A stretch of 64,000 nucleotides of DNA from Diospyros lotus (lineage: Eukaryota; Streptophyta; Magnoliopsida; Ericales; Ebenaceae), in contig NC_068350.1 of the NCBI RefSeq assembly GCF_014633365.1, positions 12,873,787 to 12,937,786 of the forward strand, written 5' to 3'. This document shows, one piece after another, positions 49,564 through 60,184 of the stretch. The position numbers and the translations under genes were made by a program. How positions within the stretch are numbered: the first letter of the stretch is position 1; each line of letters begins with the position of its first letter. The notes beneath the pieces were generated by a model. It saw nothing but the letters and a program-made list of their open reading frames with translations. It did not search any database and was not told where the DNA came from.

Positions 49564-49725
49564 TGTATTATAGTTTTTATCGATGATATGGGGATATACT
49601 TGCGGAGTGAAGAGACTCGCTAGGAGTACTTAAGGGTTACTTTGTCCAAGTTGGGAAATTGCAAGATGTATGTTATGAGTAGTAAATGTGAATTTTGGTT
49701 AAAAGAAGTAATCTCCTTGTGAATC
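49564..49725 (+). pseudogene. Gypsy reverse transcriptase fragment
   Basis: In one frame the translation reads VFIDDMGIYLRSEE, then after a stop EYLRV...SSKCEFWLKEV. This is the conserved RT block around the catalytic Asp pair (FIDDILVYS in active elements), through the 'SKCEFW' motif and into the segment before 'FLGH'. In-frame stops and changes around the Asp pair show loss of function. Confidence 0.8.
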
Positions 49726-50140
49726 TTGCCTAGGGTTTGAGCGATAAAGAAGTGATTGCTATCTGTGATCATTGTGGATATAATAAGAAGTCTCTTAGAC
49801 AACAAGGGGTTATTATGGGTTGAAAGAGGGATTTTGAGCATCATTGCTCCATTATATTGAATGACTTGAAAAAAGGGGTTGAACTTATCATGAGAGACCC
49901 TTGATAGAGAGGTTTCTAGAACCTGAACATCGAAATGGTATGGGATTTGGTATTAGCCACATTTGTGGGCCTAAAGGAAGCATGACATTATGCCTTGGGG
50001 TCTAGGTTGAAGTCAAGTGTTGTATTTCGTCCACAGCTGTCAGGCGGATAGTGAGGATTATTCAAACATTTGAAGGTTTGTTGGGAGTGTGCATAAGGAA
50101 GTTTCATGGTAGTTGAGATGATTGATTGCAATTGGTGAAA

Positions 50141-50790
50141 GTTGCCTACAATACTAGTTACCACTCTAGCATTGGATAAGTTGCCTTATGAGACATTTGT
50201 TTTTATAGCAAGCCATGTAAATCACCTCTATGTGGAGAGGAGGTCGGATATCGGGCATTGTTGGGACCCGAAGCTATTGAGCAAACATCTGAGAAGATCC
50301 GAACCATTAGGGCCATATAAAGGTAGCCTAGGAAAGGCAAGGGAATTACAAAGGATAGGAAACATGTGAGTCAAAGCTGTAGTTAAAGATCATGCATGAT
50401 AAAGGGCAATGCCCGAGCTGGGTGTATGTCGAGTTGCGATTTCAGGGAAGTATAACCCTCACTACATTGATCCTTTGAGATTTTAGAGTGAATTGGATTT
50501 TTGGCGTATGAGTTAGCCTAGTTTGACAAGTGTATATGAAGTGTTGCATGTGTTAGTATTAAGGAAGTATGTACTGGGTTCTCAGCATATGGTCGACTAT
50601 TAGACAGTAGAGGTTAAGGCCAAGATGTCATGAGGAAATGCCATCGAGCATTATAAAGGGAATGTGTTGAGGAGTTGATTGATTCCGTATGTATCGATTG
50701 GTGGCAGCATTCCCATTCGGGTCAGGCTACCCGAAAATTGAGTTGAGATGAGGCATCTCCTTCCTAATTGTGTATATGACTAGGTTCGAA
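50141..50790 (+). pseudogene. Gypsy integrase C-terminal fragment and tail
   Basis: Recognisable pieces in order are AYNTSYHSSIG (from 50144), LLGPEAIEQTSEKIRTIR (about 50250-50312), KYNPHYIDPLRF (about 50450-50485) and PSLTSVYEVLHVLVLRKYV (about 50510-50570). In intact elements these correspond to the end of the integrase core, the linker, the GPF-type and 'HVSMLRKY' motifs, and the pol C-terminus. Several stops and frame changes interrupt them. They run on the same strand as the RT fragment and lead into the polypurine tract, so one element is likely. Confidence 0.8.
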
Positions 50791-50811
50791 TTTGGAGGAC
50801 CAAATTCTTTT

Positions 50812-50826
50812 AAGTGGGGGAGAAAC
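50812..50826 (+). other. Polypurine tract of the outer Gypsy element
   Basis: AAGTGGGGGAGAAAC directly precedes the LTR start TGTAACGACCC. Confidence 0.75.
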
Positions 50827-51550
50827 TGTAACGACCCATTAGTGGGTCTAGGAGTTTATTAATATTATATTTATAGGCATTGGAAATTTTGTCCCAATTA
50901 AATTAAATATGGGAAATCTATATAATAAAACATGATGGTTTTTGAAAATGTCTCAAAAGAGAGACATTTCAATGGATGAGATCAATTTCTGATACACTGA
51001 TGGCTGAGATTAAAAATTTTCCTGCCCAACAATCCCAAGCTCTGCCTCATTTAATTTCTCTAGGCGCAATTATGCGCCTTTGCCACCCATTTAATTTCTC
51101 AAAAGCCATCAAATCTCAAGTAGTCAAGCTCTCACCTCTCACCCACACTCTCTCTCACCTCTCACTCTCTGCATCACTCACTCTCTCATTTCACACTCTC
51201 TCTCTCTCACCTCTCACCCACCCTATCTCTCCCCCATTCTCTCTCTCAAACCCACCCCCATGGGTTGTAGTGTTCGCCCCCTACATCGTTCTCACACCAT
51301 TGTCGCCCAAGGATGGTGCCACCATCATCGCCTGCTGTCTCCCCCGTCAAAATCGCTCACCGTCGCCCCCCCCGCTTGCATAGATGTCTCCCCACCAACA
51401 CCACCCGCCGTCGCCGTCACCTTCACCACCTGCCACTGACCACCATCACTCCCCACTCGTCGCTCCGACAGCCATCGCTGGCCCACCTCGCTAACCGCTT
51501 GCACAACATCTTTTTTGCCCCCACACGGTTGCTCGCTTGCCCCTCCATCG
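50827..51550 (+). repeat. 3' LTR of the outer Gypsy element, truncated
   Basis: It begins TGTAACGACCCATTAGTGGG. A CT-rich leader-like tract occurs at 51120-51260 and a CCACC-rich part at 51300-51500. The expected LTR end is not found before the TG-rich tandem repeat. Frames at 50976-51383 and 51313-51591 fall in these simple-composition tracts and are not supported as genes. Confidence 0.55.
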
Positions 51551-51554
51551 TGAT

Positions 51555-52010
51555 TGTGTGTTTGTATGTATCTATTGTCCGCAGCCGCTGAAGCTCCATC
51601 GCAACTCTGTTTGTATGTATATAGTCACTATGTGTATCTATTGTATCATGTGTGTTTGTGAGCATAGTCACTATGTGCGTATATATTTTTTCAGTTCCTA
51701 TGTGTTTCTATATATATTCCTGTGTGTATATAGTTTCAATGTGTGTAGTCACTGTTTTTGTGTTTGTGAGCATATCCAATGTGTGTATATAGTTTCAATG
51801 TCGTGACTATGTGTGTTTGTACGTATCTATTGTATGTATATAGTCACTATGTTTGTATGTATCTATTGTATTGTGTGTGTTTGTGAGCATAGTCATTATG
51901 TGTGTATATATCTTTTTAGTTCCTGTGTGTATCTATATATAGTTCCTGTGTGTATATAGTTTTAATGTGTGTAGTCACTATTTTTGTGTTTGTGAGCATA
52001 TCCAATGTGT
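51555..52010. repeat. TG-rich tandem repeat with ~227-bp higher-order unit
   Basis: Short units such as 'tgtgtgtatatagtttcaat' and 'gtttgtgagcatagtcac' are arranged so that 51648-51785 recurs almost unchanged at 51875-52012. ORFs here are repeat translations. Confidence 0.8.
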
Positions 52011-52534
52011 GTATATTTTCACATCTTTGGTAACAAATGTTTTATTCTAAATGATAAGAAAGTCTTGGGTAAATTTGACTTTAAAAGTGATGAAAGTATA
52101 TTTTTAGGTTACTCGTCACAAAGTAAAGGTTATGGAGTATTCAACAAGAGAACACTAGCAGTAGAAGAATCTATACAAGTAAAAGTTGATGATACAAATA
52201 TTAGCTCTCCTAAGATTCAAGAAGAAAATGAAAATGAGTTAAGTAAGAATCTTGAGAAACTATCATTAGATCATCAAGATAAACAATCCTTAAGTAACAA
52301 CAATCTAAATGAAGAAAACACTCCTCAAGAAGAAAGAGAACCATCATTTCCAAGAGAAAGAAAATATATAGAGAATAATGAGATGATGAGAGATCCATCT
52401 AAAGGAATTAGAACTAGATAATATATTAGAAATGAATGCCAATATGATGCATTTATATCTCAAATAGAACCCAAAAACATTAAGAATGCTTTAAAAGATG
52501 ACAATTAGATTATTGTTATGTAAGAAGAGCTAAT
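52011..52534 (+). pseudogene. Copia pol fragment (integrase C-terminus to RT start)
   Basis: The frame reads YFHIFGNKCFILND, then KSDESIFLGYS...GYGVFNKRTLAVEESI, an Asn/Glu-rich linker, FPRERKYIE, DPSKGIRTR and, after a stop, FISQIEPKNIKNALKDDN. This is the standard Copia order: integrase C-terminal GKxD/FLGY region, variable linker, then the start of RT. It looks SIRE-like. Upstream pol is replaced by the TG-rich repeat. It ends abruptly at 52534, where the CACTA terminus begins. Confidence 0.88.
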
Positions 52535-52880
52535 TACTACAAGAATTTGTGAGATTTACCCACACTTATTATATGTGGGTATTTACCCACACATAATCGT
52601 AATATGTGTGGGTAATTAAATTAGACTAACTTGTTAAATTATCCACATTTATTATTTGTGGGTAAATTGATATACCCATACTTATTTTGGCAAAAAAAAT
52701 TCCCTCCACTTTCAGAGCTTCGTGGAATGTTTTCCAATAAAATTTTAACTAATGTGGCATTTTTTTGAATTATATTGCTCACACATATTAATAAATGTTA
52801 GGCATGTGTGGATAATTGTTTATAAACTTACCCACACATAATTACAAATGTTATATATGTGTGGGTATCCACGTATCTAT
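52535..52880. repeat. CACTA 5' terminus with subterminal ACCCACACATA repeats
   Basis: At least eight copies of TTACCCACACATA or its complement TATGTGTGGGTAA lie in direct and inverted order. This is the expected array of transposase-accessory binding sites of En/Spm elements. Confidence 0.75.
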
Positions 52881-53939
52881 AATTTTATACTTAAATTGCA
52901 AAACTACATCGTTTTAATTTTATAATTTAAAATAATTTATTTATTTTTATTTTATTTACAAATACAAATAATAAACCTAAAACTAAATCCCTACACTAAA
53001 ATTCCCCAATTCCCTCCCCTAATTCCCATTTCCCTCTTCCCCTCCACCTAAACCCTAACTCACCCCCTCTCATATCTTTCTCTCTCTCTCTCTAAACTCA
53101 CTCCCACCGTCGACCCATCTGCCTCTGCCTCTGGTTGTCGCTGCTACCTTGAGATTTGCTATCGGTCGTCATTATCACCTCTAGATTCTCATCTAGTTAT
53201 CGTTATCGCTGCCATAAGGTCTGGTTCTCTTTCTCTCTCTCTTCCCAACTTGTTGCCTTCATTCCTCTTCCTTCAGCTTCGCATACCCATTGCCGCTGAT
53301 CGTCCATCGTCGTGAGTTGCAGATTCGTCATCATTGCAGTTACTTCGCCACTTATTGAGTCCAGGTATGTGCATTTCTTTGCTAAAATGTCTATTTTTCT
53401 TCTTGTGTTCATTTTCAATTACGGATTGATTGGATTTGTTTATTTGTGTTTCTCCAACTTCGCAGTTCCTTCGCCAACTGTCCATCTATTTTTCTCCGGT
53501 CTCTTGCTTTCTCCTCTCCCCTTTCCCACTCTTCCCATAACATTCCTTCTCTTTTAGGTACTCTTCTTCTTCTCCTGATACCTACACCATTTAATTTCAA
53601 GAAATTTGTGGATTTTTGTTTAATTATGGGAGCACTAGACTAGCATGCTTTTGTTATATTATTATTATTATTATTATTATATCAGTAATGTTTAATTCTT
53701 CAAGCTGTTATTTCTGATCCAAATCCTTCACTTTGATGTTTGTAAACAACCTTTTGATCTTGAAGTTTTTAAGTATCGCAATATCATATACCTTTTTAAT
53801 TTCTTGTGGGATTGGATTTGATAAAGGCATTGACTTCTACCTAATATAAAAGTGCATGTATATGTGAAAATGATGTTTTTTTTGCCATTAATTGCTTCAT
53901 TTTCGTTAAACCATCTAGTTTGAAATGGCGTTCTTGCAG
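52881..53939 (+). other. Leader and upstream part of the CACTA element
   Basis: It contains C/T-rich leader-like sequence (52985-53110), a CGTC-rich stretch (53100-53320) and (ATT)n at about 53655-53680. Small ORFs on both strands overlap, and none has a recognisable domain. Non-coding exons or introns of the transposase gene are possible. Confidence 0.4.
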
Positions 53940-54236
53940 CACTACAAGAAAACAACTATTTAGAGACAGATTTTGAGACATATGTTTAGTTTGAGACCAA
54001 TTTTGAGACAGATTTTGGTCCGTTGCAAAAATGCCCATCACAAAATTTGAGACGGATTTTGAGATAGATTTTTTCGTTTCAAATTTGAGACGGATTTTTT
54101 TATCTCAAATTTGAGAGGGATTTTGAGACTGATTTTTTTCCGTCTCTAAATCTGTTTAAAAAAAATTTGTCTCTATTTTGAGACAGAAAAATCCGTATAA
54201 AAAAATCTATCTCTAAACTGTTATTTTCTTGTAGTG
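53940..54236. mobile_element. CACTA-ended MITE (297 bp)
   Basis: The ends are a perfect 13-bp inverted repeat, CACTACAAGAAAA and TTTTCTTGTAGTG. The interior is built from 'tttgagacggatttt'-like units in both orientations, unlike the subterminal repeats of the surrounding CACTA. The flanking triplets are CAG and TTA, so the target duplication is lost or was never present. Confidence 0.75.
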
Positions 54237-55284
54237 TTATGTGTCTTGTCTTTCTCTCGAGAATTTAACACTGTTAGTTAAAATGAAGTATCATTGTTAT
54301 TGTGGATACTTTTGCACTTGTATGCATGTAGAGAAAACTATGTACTTGTTTGGTTATGTTTTTGGTAACTATTTCCTAGTTCCAAAACTACATAATCTCA
54401 GGACTACTCTTTTGCTAAATTGTTAACAAAAACTATTTTTAACTTTAAGTCTTGGAAAAATAATAAAATTTTTTTTTTCTGGTTCCAAAAGACATTGTTA
54501 TGTAGTAAATAAATTGGAGAGCAGAATTATATTCAATGTCAGATACTGGAAATATATTAATTTAGCTTATTTGACATGAAACTTCAACTACCTTGATCCT
54601 TCTTGCCTTTGCTTTTGAATATAAAAGCTTCTATTACCAGCCCATCTACTAATTTCTAAAATCTCTAAAACTAAACCTTAACAAATACATGACACCATTA
54701 ACCTCATAAAAAGTTCTTATAGGAACAGAGACAAAGCGGTGAAGCTCTAGACCTCTTCTTGTCTTGTTGGTTAATCTGAGGTAATTTTAGGATCAATTTT
54801 AGATATGTTTTGTTATGTTACTATTTAAGGAATTTGCAATTGTTGAACTTTAGTTTTATGGTATTTTTTTTTTGTTTATGTTATCAATCGGTAATACGAT
54901 GAGGATCTTCAACATTAGGCTAGTTCTATAGTCATGAATCTTAGATGGTTAAATACATGGAATTGCTAATGCAAAGGATCTTTTGATCTTTAATAAAAAA
55001 AAAGGATTTTCATTTATAACAGCAGTCAATTACAAGACTGAAATTCCTACTAACGATAGTTTGATAGCAACATAAACATCCTTTGCTTAGTCAACCAGTC
55101 ACAAGTTAACCTTTATATCAATGTTTGTTTTCTTAACATTCGTTTTCTCAATCAACCAGTCAAAGTTGGTTCATAGAAGCAATATATGTTTAAGTAAACA
55201 TTCATTTGTGTTAACGGTCGTATATTTATTTCTTAATATGATTCAATGTGTTACTTTTGTGTAGAGCGTGAAAAGATATAGAAT
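54237..55284 (+). other. CACTA internal sequence before the transposase ATG
   Basis: AT-rich, intron-like sequence ending TTTTGTGTAG just before the transposase start region, which would serve as a splice acceptor. No ORF of note. Confidence 0.4.
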
Positions 55285-55486
55285 ATGGATCGTGAATGGG
55301 TAAAGAACTCGAATAGGGTATCTCCTTAGTATGTAGCAGGGATAGAAGAATTTATAACTATTACAAAATAGAGTTTGAATTCTGTAGGGTTAACTCTATG
55401 CCCATGCTTCAACTGTGCTAATAGGAGGTTGCAAAGCATAGATGTCATTAGAGCTCATTTGATTAGAAAGGGAATTGATGACTCAT
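55285..55486 (+). pseudogene. CACTA transposase, N-terminal part (Transpos_assoc domain)
   Basis: It starts MDREWVKNSNRVSP and contains LCPCFNCANRR and VIRAHLIRKGIDDS, the Cys-bearing N-terminal domain found in Tnp2-type CACTA transposases (active forms read like CPCxxCxN...HLxxxGI). Two in-frame TAG codons break it. The frame is cut at a Tyr codon by the solo LTR and resumes at 57974. Confidence 0.85.
55482..55486. repeat. Target-site duplication CTCAT (left) of the solo LTR
   Basis: It recurs at 57969-57973. Confidence 0.9.
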
Positions 55487-57968
55487 TGTAACATCTCAAA
55501 ATTTGGAGATAAATAATAATACTAATTCCGGTGTTTGAGGTCATTATTGAGTATTTGAAAATTTAAGGAAAAATAATAATTTATATTATTTTGAGAAAAT
55601 GAGAAATTAAGGTAATTAATTAAATTATTTGGGAGTATTTATGGAAATAATGATGGAATTAAATTGGAGAATTTTTGGGAATGTTCGGGGTATAAGTGTA
55701 ATAAAGGGAAATGGGAGTTTAGGGTGTATGTGGGATTTTCAGAAGTTCTGGGGCACTAGTGCAAATCCCAGAAATTGGCTGGAAGTCACCTTAAAATTAA
55801 TTAAGGGTGTATATTGGTTGAAGATGGCAGCTAGATCAGGCGGTACGTGTGTGAGGGGGCATGCGGGCGGTCACAGGTTAGAATCTAGTAGGGGTTGCGT
55901 GCGCAAGAGGAAAAGGTTAATTAATTTGGCCAAAAGGGAGGGCCGAAATGACATCATTTCGGCCAAGAGGCGGTGGTTGCGTGTGCGGTCCAGCAGCCGC
56001 CACATGGCCCGTGCTGGGAGCTCTTCCCATCTTGGCTGCCAAGTCTCATTCGTTTTTCTATTTAAGTCGAAAATCTGAACATTTTGGAGCCCAAACAGAG
56101 AGGAAAAGAAAGGGAGGGAAGGAGGAATATGAAGGGAGAAGATGATGTTCGGCCAGCAGCTAGAATGGAACAAAAGAGAAGGAAATAGGAAAGAAATCAT
56201 GGGATTAATGAGCTATTTAGTGTTTAAAAATATCCTGATAAGGGAGTAAAATTACTAGAAGTGCTATATATCTAAATTATAGATTTTATACAGATGGATT
56301 ATGTAATCTATGCTGTTGGGTTTAGTTAATTCAAGCCACGATTTTATTAATTATTAGGAAATGCTTTACTTCGCATCGGGAGCGCAGAAAATACAAGAAT
56401 CGACCAAGTAAAGGCAAGCTCCTAACCCTCTCCTCGTATTCTCAACTTCCTGTAAAAGTCTCCATAGTTTTTCATATTTTATTCCCTCCCCCACTGTAAC
56501 TCGGTTCCACGCATTAATAATGATAATCTGTGTGGCAACCATTCCACAACTTATATGTTAGTAATGGGTTTATTGGTGATTAAATAAGTTAAGTAAATGA
56601 TGACTTGATAATCGTCACGGGGCTTTGTATCGCTCCGCTTTCCTTGGGAATGATGTCGAACCTGATGGGTTAGGGTTTTAGAAGAGTTGGTATGGTTTAT
56701 GGGGTTATGTTAAAGGGTTTAATGAGAAAAGTGAATGGTTTATTAACATGATAAGAGATAAGAAGAAGAATGGTATATTGATGATTGTGTCACAAGTGCA
56801 TGAAGAGTCATAAGGGGAGTTTATGAAATGCTTGGATTAAGGATAACTATGTGTGTCTTAAAGGTATGTGATACAAAGCCACTGATTGTCGACCGTGGGT
56901 CATGGCAGTTGATTGTTGGATGTATGAGTGTTAGTCACCGCTGTTACGATAAGTACTAGACGGGCTAGAAGAGCTGGTACTACCAAATTCCTGCCTTGAC
57001 TTTGTGCATGTCATGATGTGTGTGATGCATGGGGGTTGGGTTGCATTCATTGGTGGGACATAATTTGTGTGATGGGATGTGTGAGCATTTGCATGACTTG
57101 GTTGGTTTAAGAGCCAACTTGGGTACCCTAGGTGAGTTGGTGCATTTAGAGCATATTGCATATGTGTATTCCTATGTGGGCATAGCATGGCCTGATGCGT
57201 GGTTTATGGGGGCCTTGTCATCACGTTTATGTTGCAAAAACCATTGCATTTTCTAATTGTTTCATTGCATGGTAAGGATGTGTGGCTATGTATGATGGGG
57301 ATAGGTGGCGCCCACCACGGAACATAGGCCGTGGAAGTGGACAACGATCGTGGAAGGATATGATGATGTGATGGATGACAGTAAGAGTAAGTTATGAATG
57401 TCAGGAAAAGCCGACCAAGGTCAGGAAAAGCCGGGTCTTATGGAATTATGATATGGTAGTTTATATTAGGCTGCAACAGGTTTGTATGCGGGACTTAGGT
57501 GCTAATATGTGTGTTATGTGGGCCCCAAGGACCCTTTATGTGCAATCAATTTTATGTTTTGCATTTAGAAGTAAGGCACGTATGGATCATGACATGGTGT
57601 GGTTGCATTGGCATGAATTGCATGGGATGTTATGGGAAGAGTCTTGTCTTTAACCTACAACCTTTCTATCTAGAGCTTGCTGAGTCTTATGACTCACATT
57701 TGCTTTCCATCATTCCACATTAAGGAAGGAAAGTTCGAGGTCAGGTTCAATGGTGCCGGATCCTTGCTGATAGCCATGTATACAGGTCTCTCCCAACCGA
57801 AAAGATTATTAGAGGTGAGTGTGAGCAGGGATTCATATGGGGGTGTTTCGCTAGATTTGTTTAGCTGATGCTATGGTATGTATGTAAGAGCCTATGAGAT
57901 GTCTAATTTTAATCAATTTGCTTCCGTTGATGTAAATAAAGATTGAGGTGAAAATATGAGTCGTTACA
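55487..57968 (+). mobile_element. Solo LTR (~2.5 kb) inside the CACTA transposase, TSD CTCAT
   Basis: It starts TGTAACATCTC, ends GAGTCGTTACA, and has CTCAT on both sides. Removing it with one CTCAT rejoins the transposase frame (GIDDS|YTQWVYHGE). No primer-binding site, purine tract or second LTR is present. It is related to 26800-29492, sharing the phrase near 56630 and 'cttgctgagtcttatgactc' (57668). The 149-codon frame at 55629-56078 and others inside are within LTR sequence and unlikely to be genes. Confidence 0.88.
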
Positions 57969-57973
57969 CTCAT

Positions 57974-58076
57974 ACACACAATGGGTGTACCATGGTGAGA
58001 AAGAACCCAAAGAGGAAGAAGGTGTGGGTAATAAGGAATTCTTCAATGAGCAATTTGATGGATTGGTGTTGAATGC
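57974..58076 (+). pseudogene. CACTA transposase, continuation of the N-terminal part
   Basis: YTQWVYHGEKEPKEEEGVGN follows in the same frame as 55285-55486 once the LTR is removed. It ends at a TAA shortly before a large internal deletion: the catalytic middle of a Tnp2 transposase, several hundred residues, is missing. Confidence 0.8.
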
Positions 58077-58085
58077 GTCATAATC

Positions 58086-59000
58086 TTGATGTCATACATA
58101 TTTAAAAAAATGTTTGTGATAATGTTGTTGGGAGCTTGTTGAATGATTCCATGAAGTCGAAGGATACTGTGAAGGCATGTTTAGACTTGGAAGATCTTAA
58201 CATTCATGAGAATTATGGTTGAGAGAGCGGAATGGAAAATTTGAGAAACCTCATGCAAATTACATGTTGAATAAATCAGGTTGTGAGTGGTTTTGTGACT
58301 TTATCAAGTCAGTCTGCTTATTGGATAGGTATGCTTCCAACATCAATCGATGTGTGATAGACTCTCATACACTTAGAGGGATGAAAACACACAATTGACA
58401 TGTATTGCACCAAAAAATACTACCAGTGGCCATTCTCCCATACTTGGATAAGAAAATATGTGCCACATTGATTGAGTTTTTCCAATTCTTTCAAAAGTTA
58501 AGTGCCAAGACTCTATATGTTAACGAACTTGAGAATATGAAGACATGGATTGTTATCATATTGTGCAAACTTGAAAAGATATTTCCTTTAGCATTCTTTA
58601 CAATCATGGTTCACTTATGTGTGCATTTACTTGAACAAGCATTGTGGGTTGGACCAGTCAGTCTGAGATGGATGTTTGGCATTAAACATTGGATGGGTAC
58701 ATACAAGGGATACCTTCGTAACAATTTGCACGCCCTGATGGTTCCATTATTGAAGCATATGTTGTTAATGAGGCTATGACATTTCTATCTCGATATTTGC
58801 ATAATAATGAGACGATATTCACATGCCTAGAATGTAATTCAGATGTACCTAATACACAACATAAGATGGAGTTATTCAACAATAAGGTTTGTACAATGAG
58901 GGCCTCTAAATTTGGTAAGTTAGGGGTTTATGGCCATGTGGTGAAATGGTACATTTTGAATAATTGCGGAGATGAACTTGATGGTTACATAAAGTGAGTT
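58086..59000 (+). pseudogene. CACTA transposase, C-terminal part (DUF4218-like)
   Basis: Pieces read VIHI*KNVCDNVVGSLLN, CLDLEDLNIHE, YASNINRCV, GMKTHN*H...ILPVAI, a long open segment at 58405-58779 containing LCKLEKIFPLAFFTIMVHL and GPVSLRWMFGIKHWMGTYKG, and then NEAMTFLSRYL. These match the DUF4218 region downstream of the catalytic domain in plant CACTA transposases. Multiple stops and at least one frameshift near 58745 make it non-functional. Confidence 0.85.
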
Positions 59001-59084
59001 GGGCACATATTAAATATTTTTAAAATATATTTAATGGTTCATTCTAAAATAAGTACTCATATGTTGTTTCATTATAGTGAGCAT

Positions 59085-60045
59085 AAAGAAGTATTATGTT
59101 TGAGAAATGTGTGAGAAGAAGATTTTGAAACCATACAAAAACATAAATTTCCTTCTTGGTTCAAGAACAAGGTTAAAATATCATATATATATATTGTAAT
59201 TCATCTAAAATTATTATCTCTAATATTAGTTGTCTACATATGGCTAATCTTAGAGTCAATTGCAATACTAAAGCAGCCGATGATTTGTATTTATTGTCAC
59301 AATATGCAGATGATCGTTCCACAATTTGGCATAGTTGCATTGTAAACGACATAAGATTTCATTGCAAAGAACATGATGACAAGTTCAAGACACAATGTAG
59401 TGGAGTTTGTACAGGGGGTGATTATGAGAGTGGCAATATCACATATTATGGTGTTCTAATTGAAATTTTAGAATTGGATTTCATTTATCAATGTATGTTA
59501 TTCATGTTTCATTGCAAATGGTACAATACTGATTTGAAAAAAAAAAAAGAATAGTGGTTAATAACAATTTAACATCACTTGACATTACATCTAATTGGTA
59601 TGTTAAAGATCCATTTATTTTGGCCACACAAGCTCAACAAGTTTTTTATCTAAATGATCGAAGTTGAGAAAAGAAGGGGATGGTTGTATAAAAGGTAAAT
59701 CATTAGAACATATGTGATATAGTTGAGCATGACAATGATGAAGAGAGGGTGAACAATGATATCTTTCAAGAGGAAGAATCTGGTGAGTTATCGCCTTTTC
59801 AACTAATGGAAGAGGTAGTTGACACGTCTTTATTGGTTCGACAAAATGAAGAACCAAAAACTCTGCCCCATGAGTTGGTGGTTAAACTACGTAGTGAACA
59901 AGCCTTTCTTAGTGATTGGGAACATAACTTGGAAGATATTGAGGACTATGATAACAATGGTAGATTTTTTATTATCTATGAAGTAACTTTAGAATCTGAG
60001 ACTGATGATGACTCTGATGACCCAGATATTGATAATGATGCATGA
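59085..60045 (+). pseudogene. CACTA transposase, DUF4216-like segment and acidic tail
   Basis: Recognisable parts are HKFPSWFKNKV (about 59140), INGIRFHCKEHDDKFKTQCSGV (frame at 59240-59554), YYGVLIEILELDF, and after a stop NWYVKDPFILATQAQQVFYLND (59590-59660). These are hallmarks of the DUF4216 domain near the end of Tnp2-type proteins. The open frame 59749-60045 is acidic (ends ESETDDDSDDPDIDNDA) and probably the C-terminal tail. An A-run at 59538 disrupts the frame. Confidence 0.8.
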
Positions 60046-60184
60046 TTACCTTGTTTGATTAGGTTATTAAAAATTAACAATCTTTTAAAATAAATTTATT
60101 ATTTTCAGTTTGATTATGTATTAATTTTATCAGTATATAGTTCTTGCATGGCTACTGGTGGGTGAAGGGGCGGACGAAGAGGAG

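Larger units (their letters stand above)
37214..51550 (+). mobile_element. Degenerate Ty3/Gypsy retrotransposon, split by a 9.1 kb insertion
   Basis: Parts in order on the plus strand: 5' LTR 37214-38673; primer-binding site TGGTATCAGAGC at 38677; internal 38689-40194; the inserted element with its TSDs (40195-49348); internal 49349-50811 with RT and integrase remnants; polypurine tract 50812-50826; 3' LTR from 50827. The two LTRs both begin TGTAACG and agree for about 45 bases ('taggantttattaatatt'), but diverge strongly afterwards. They may be very old, or recombined from two relatives. Stops in every frame make it inactive. Confidence 0.7.

Noticed and set aside
55629..56078. 149-codon ORF inside the solo LTR
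   Set aside because: It lies wholly within an LTR bounded by target duplications, with no recognisable domain.
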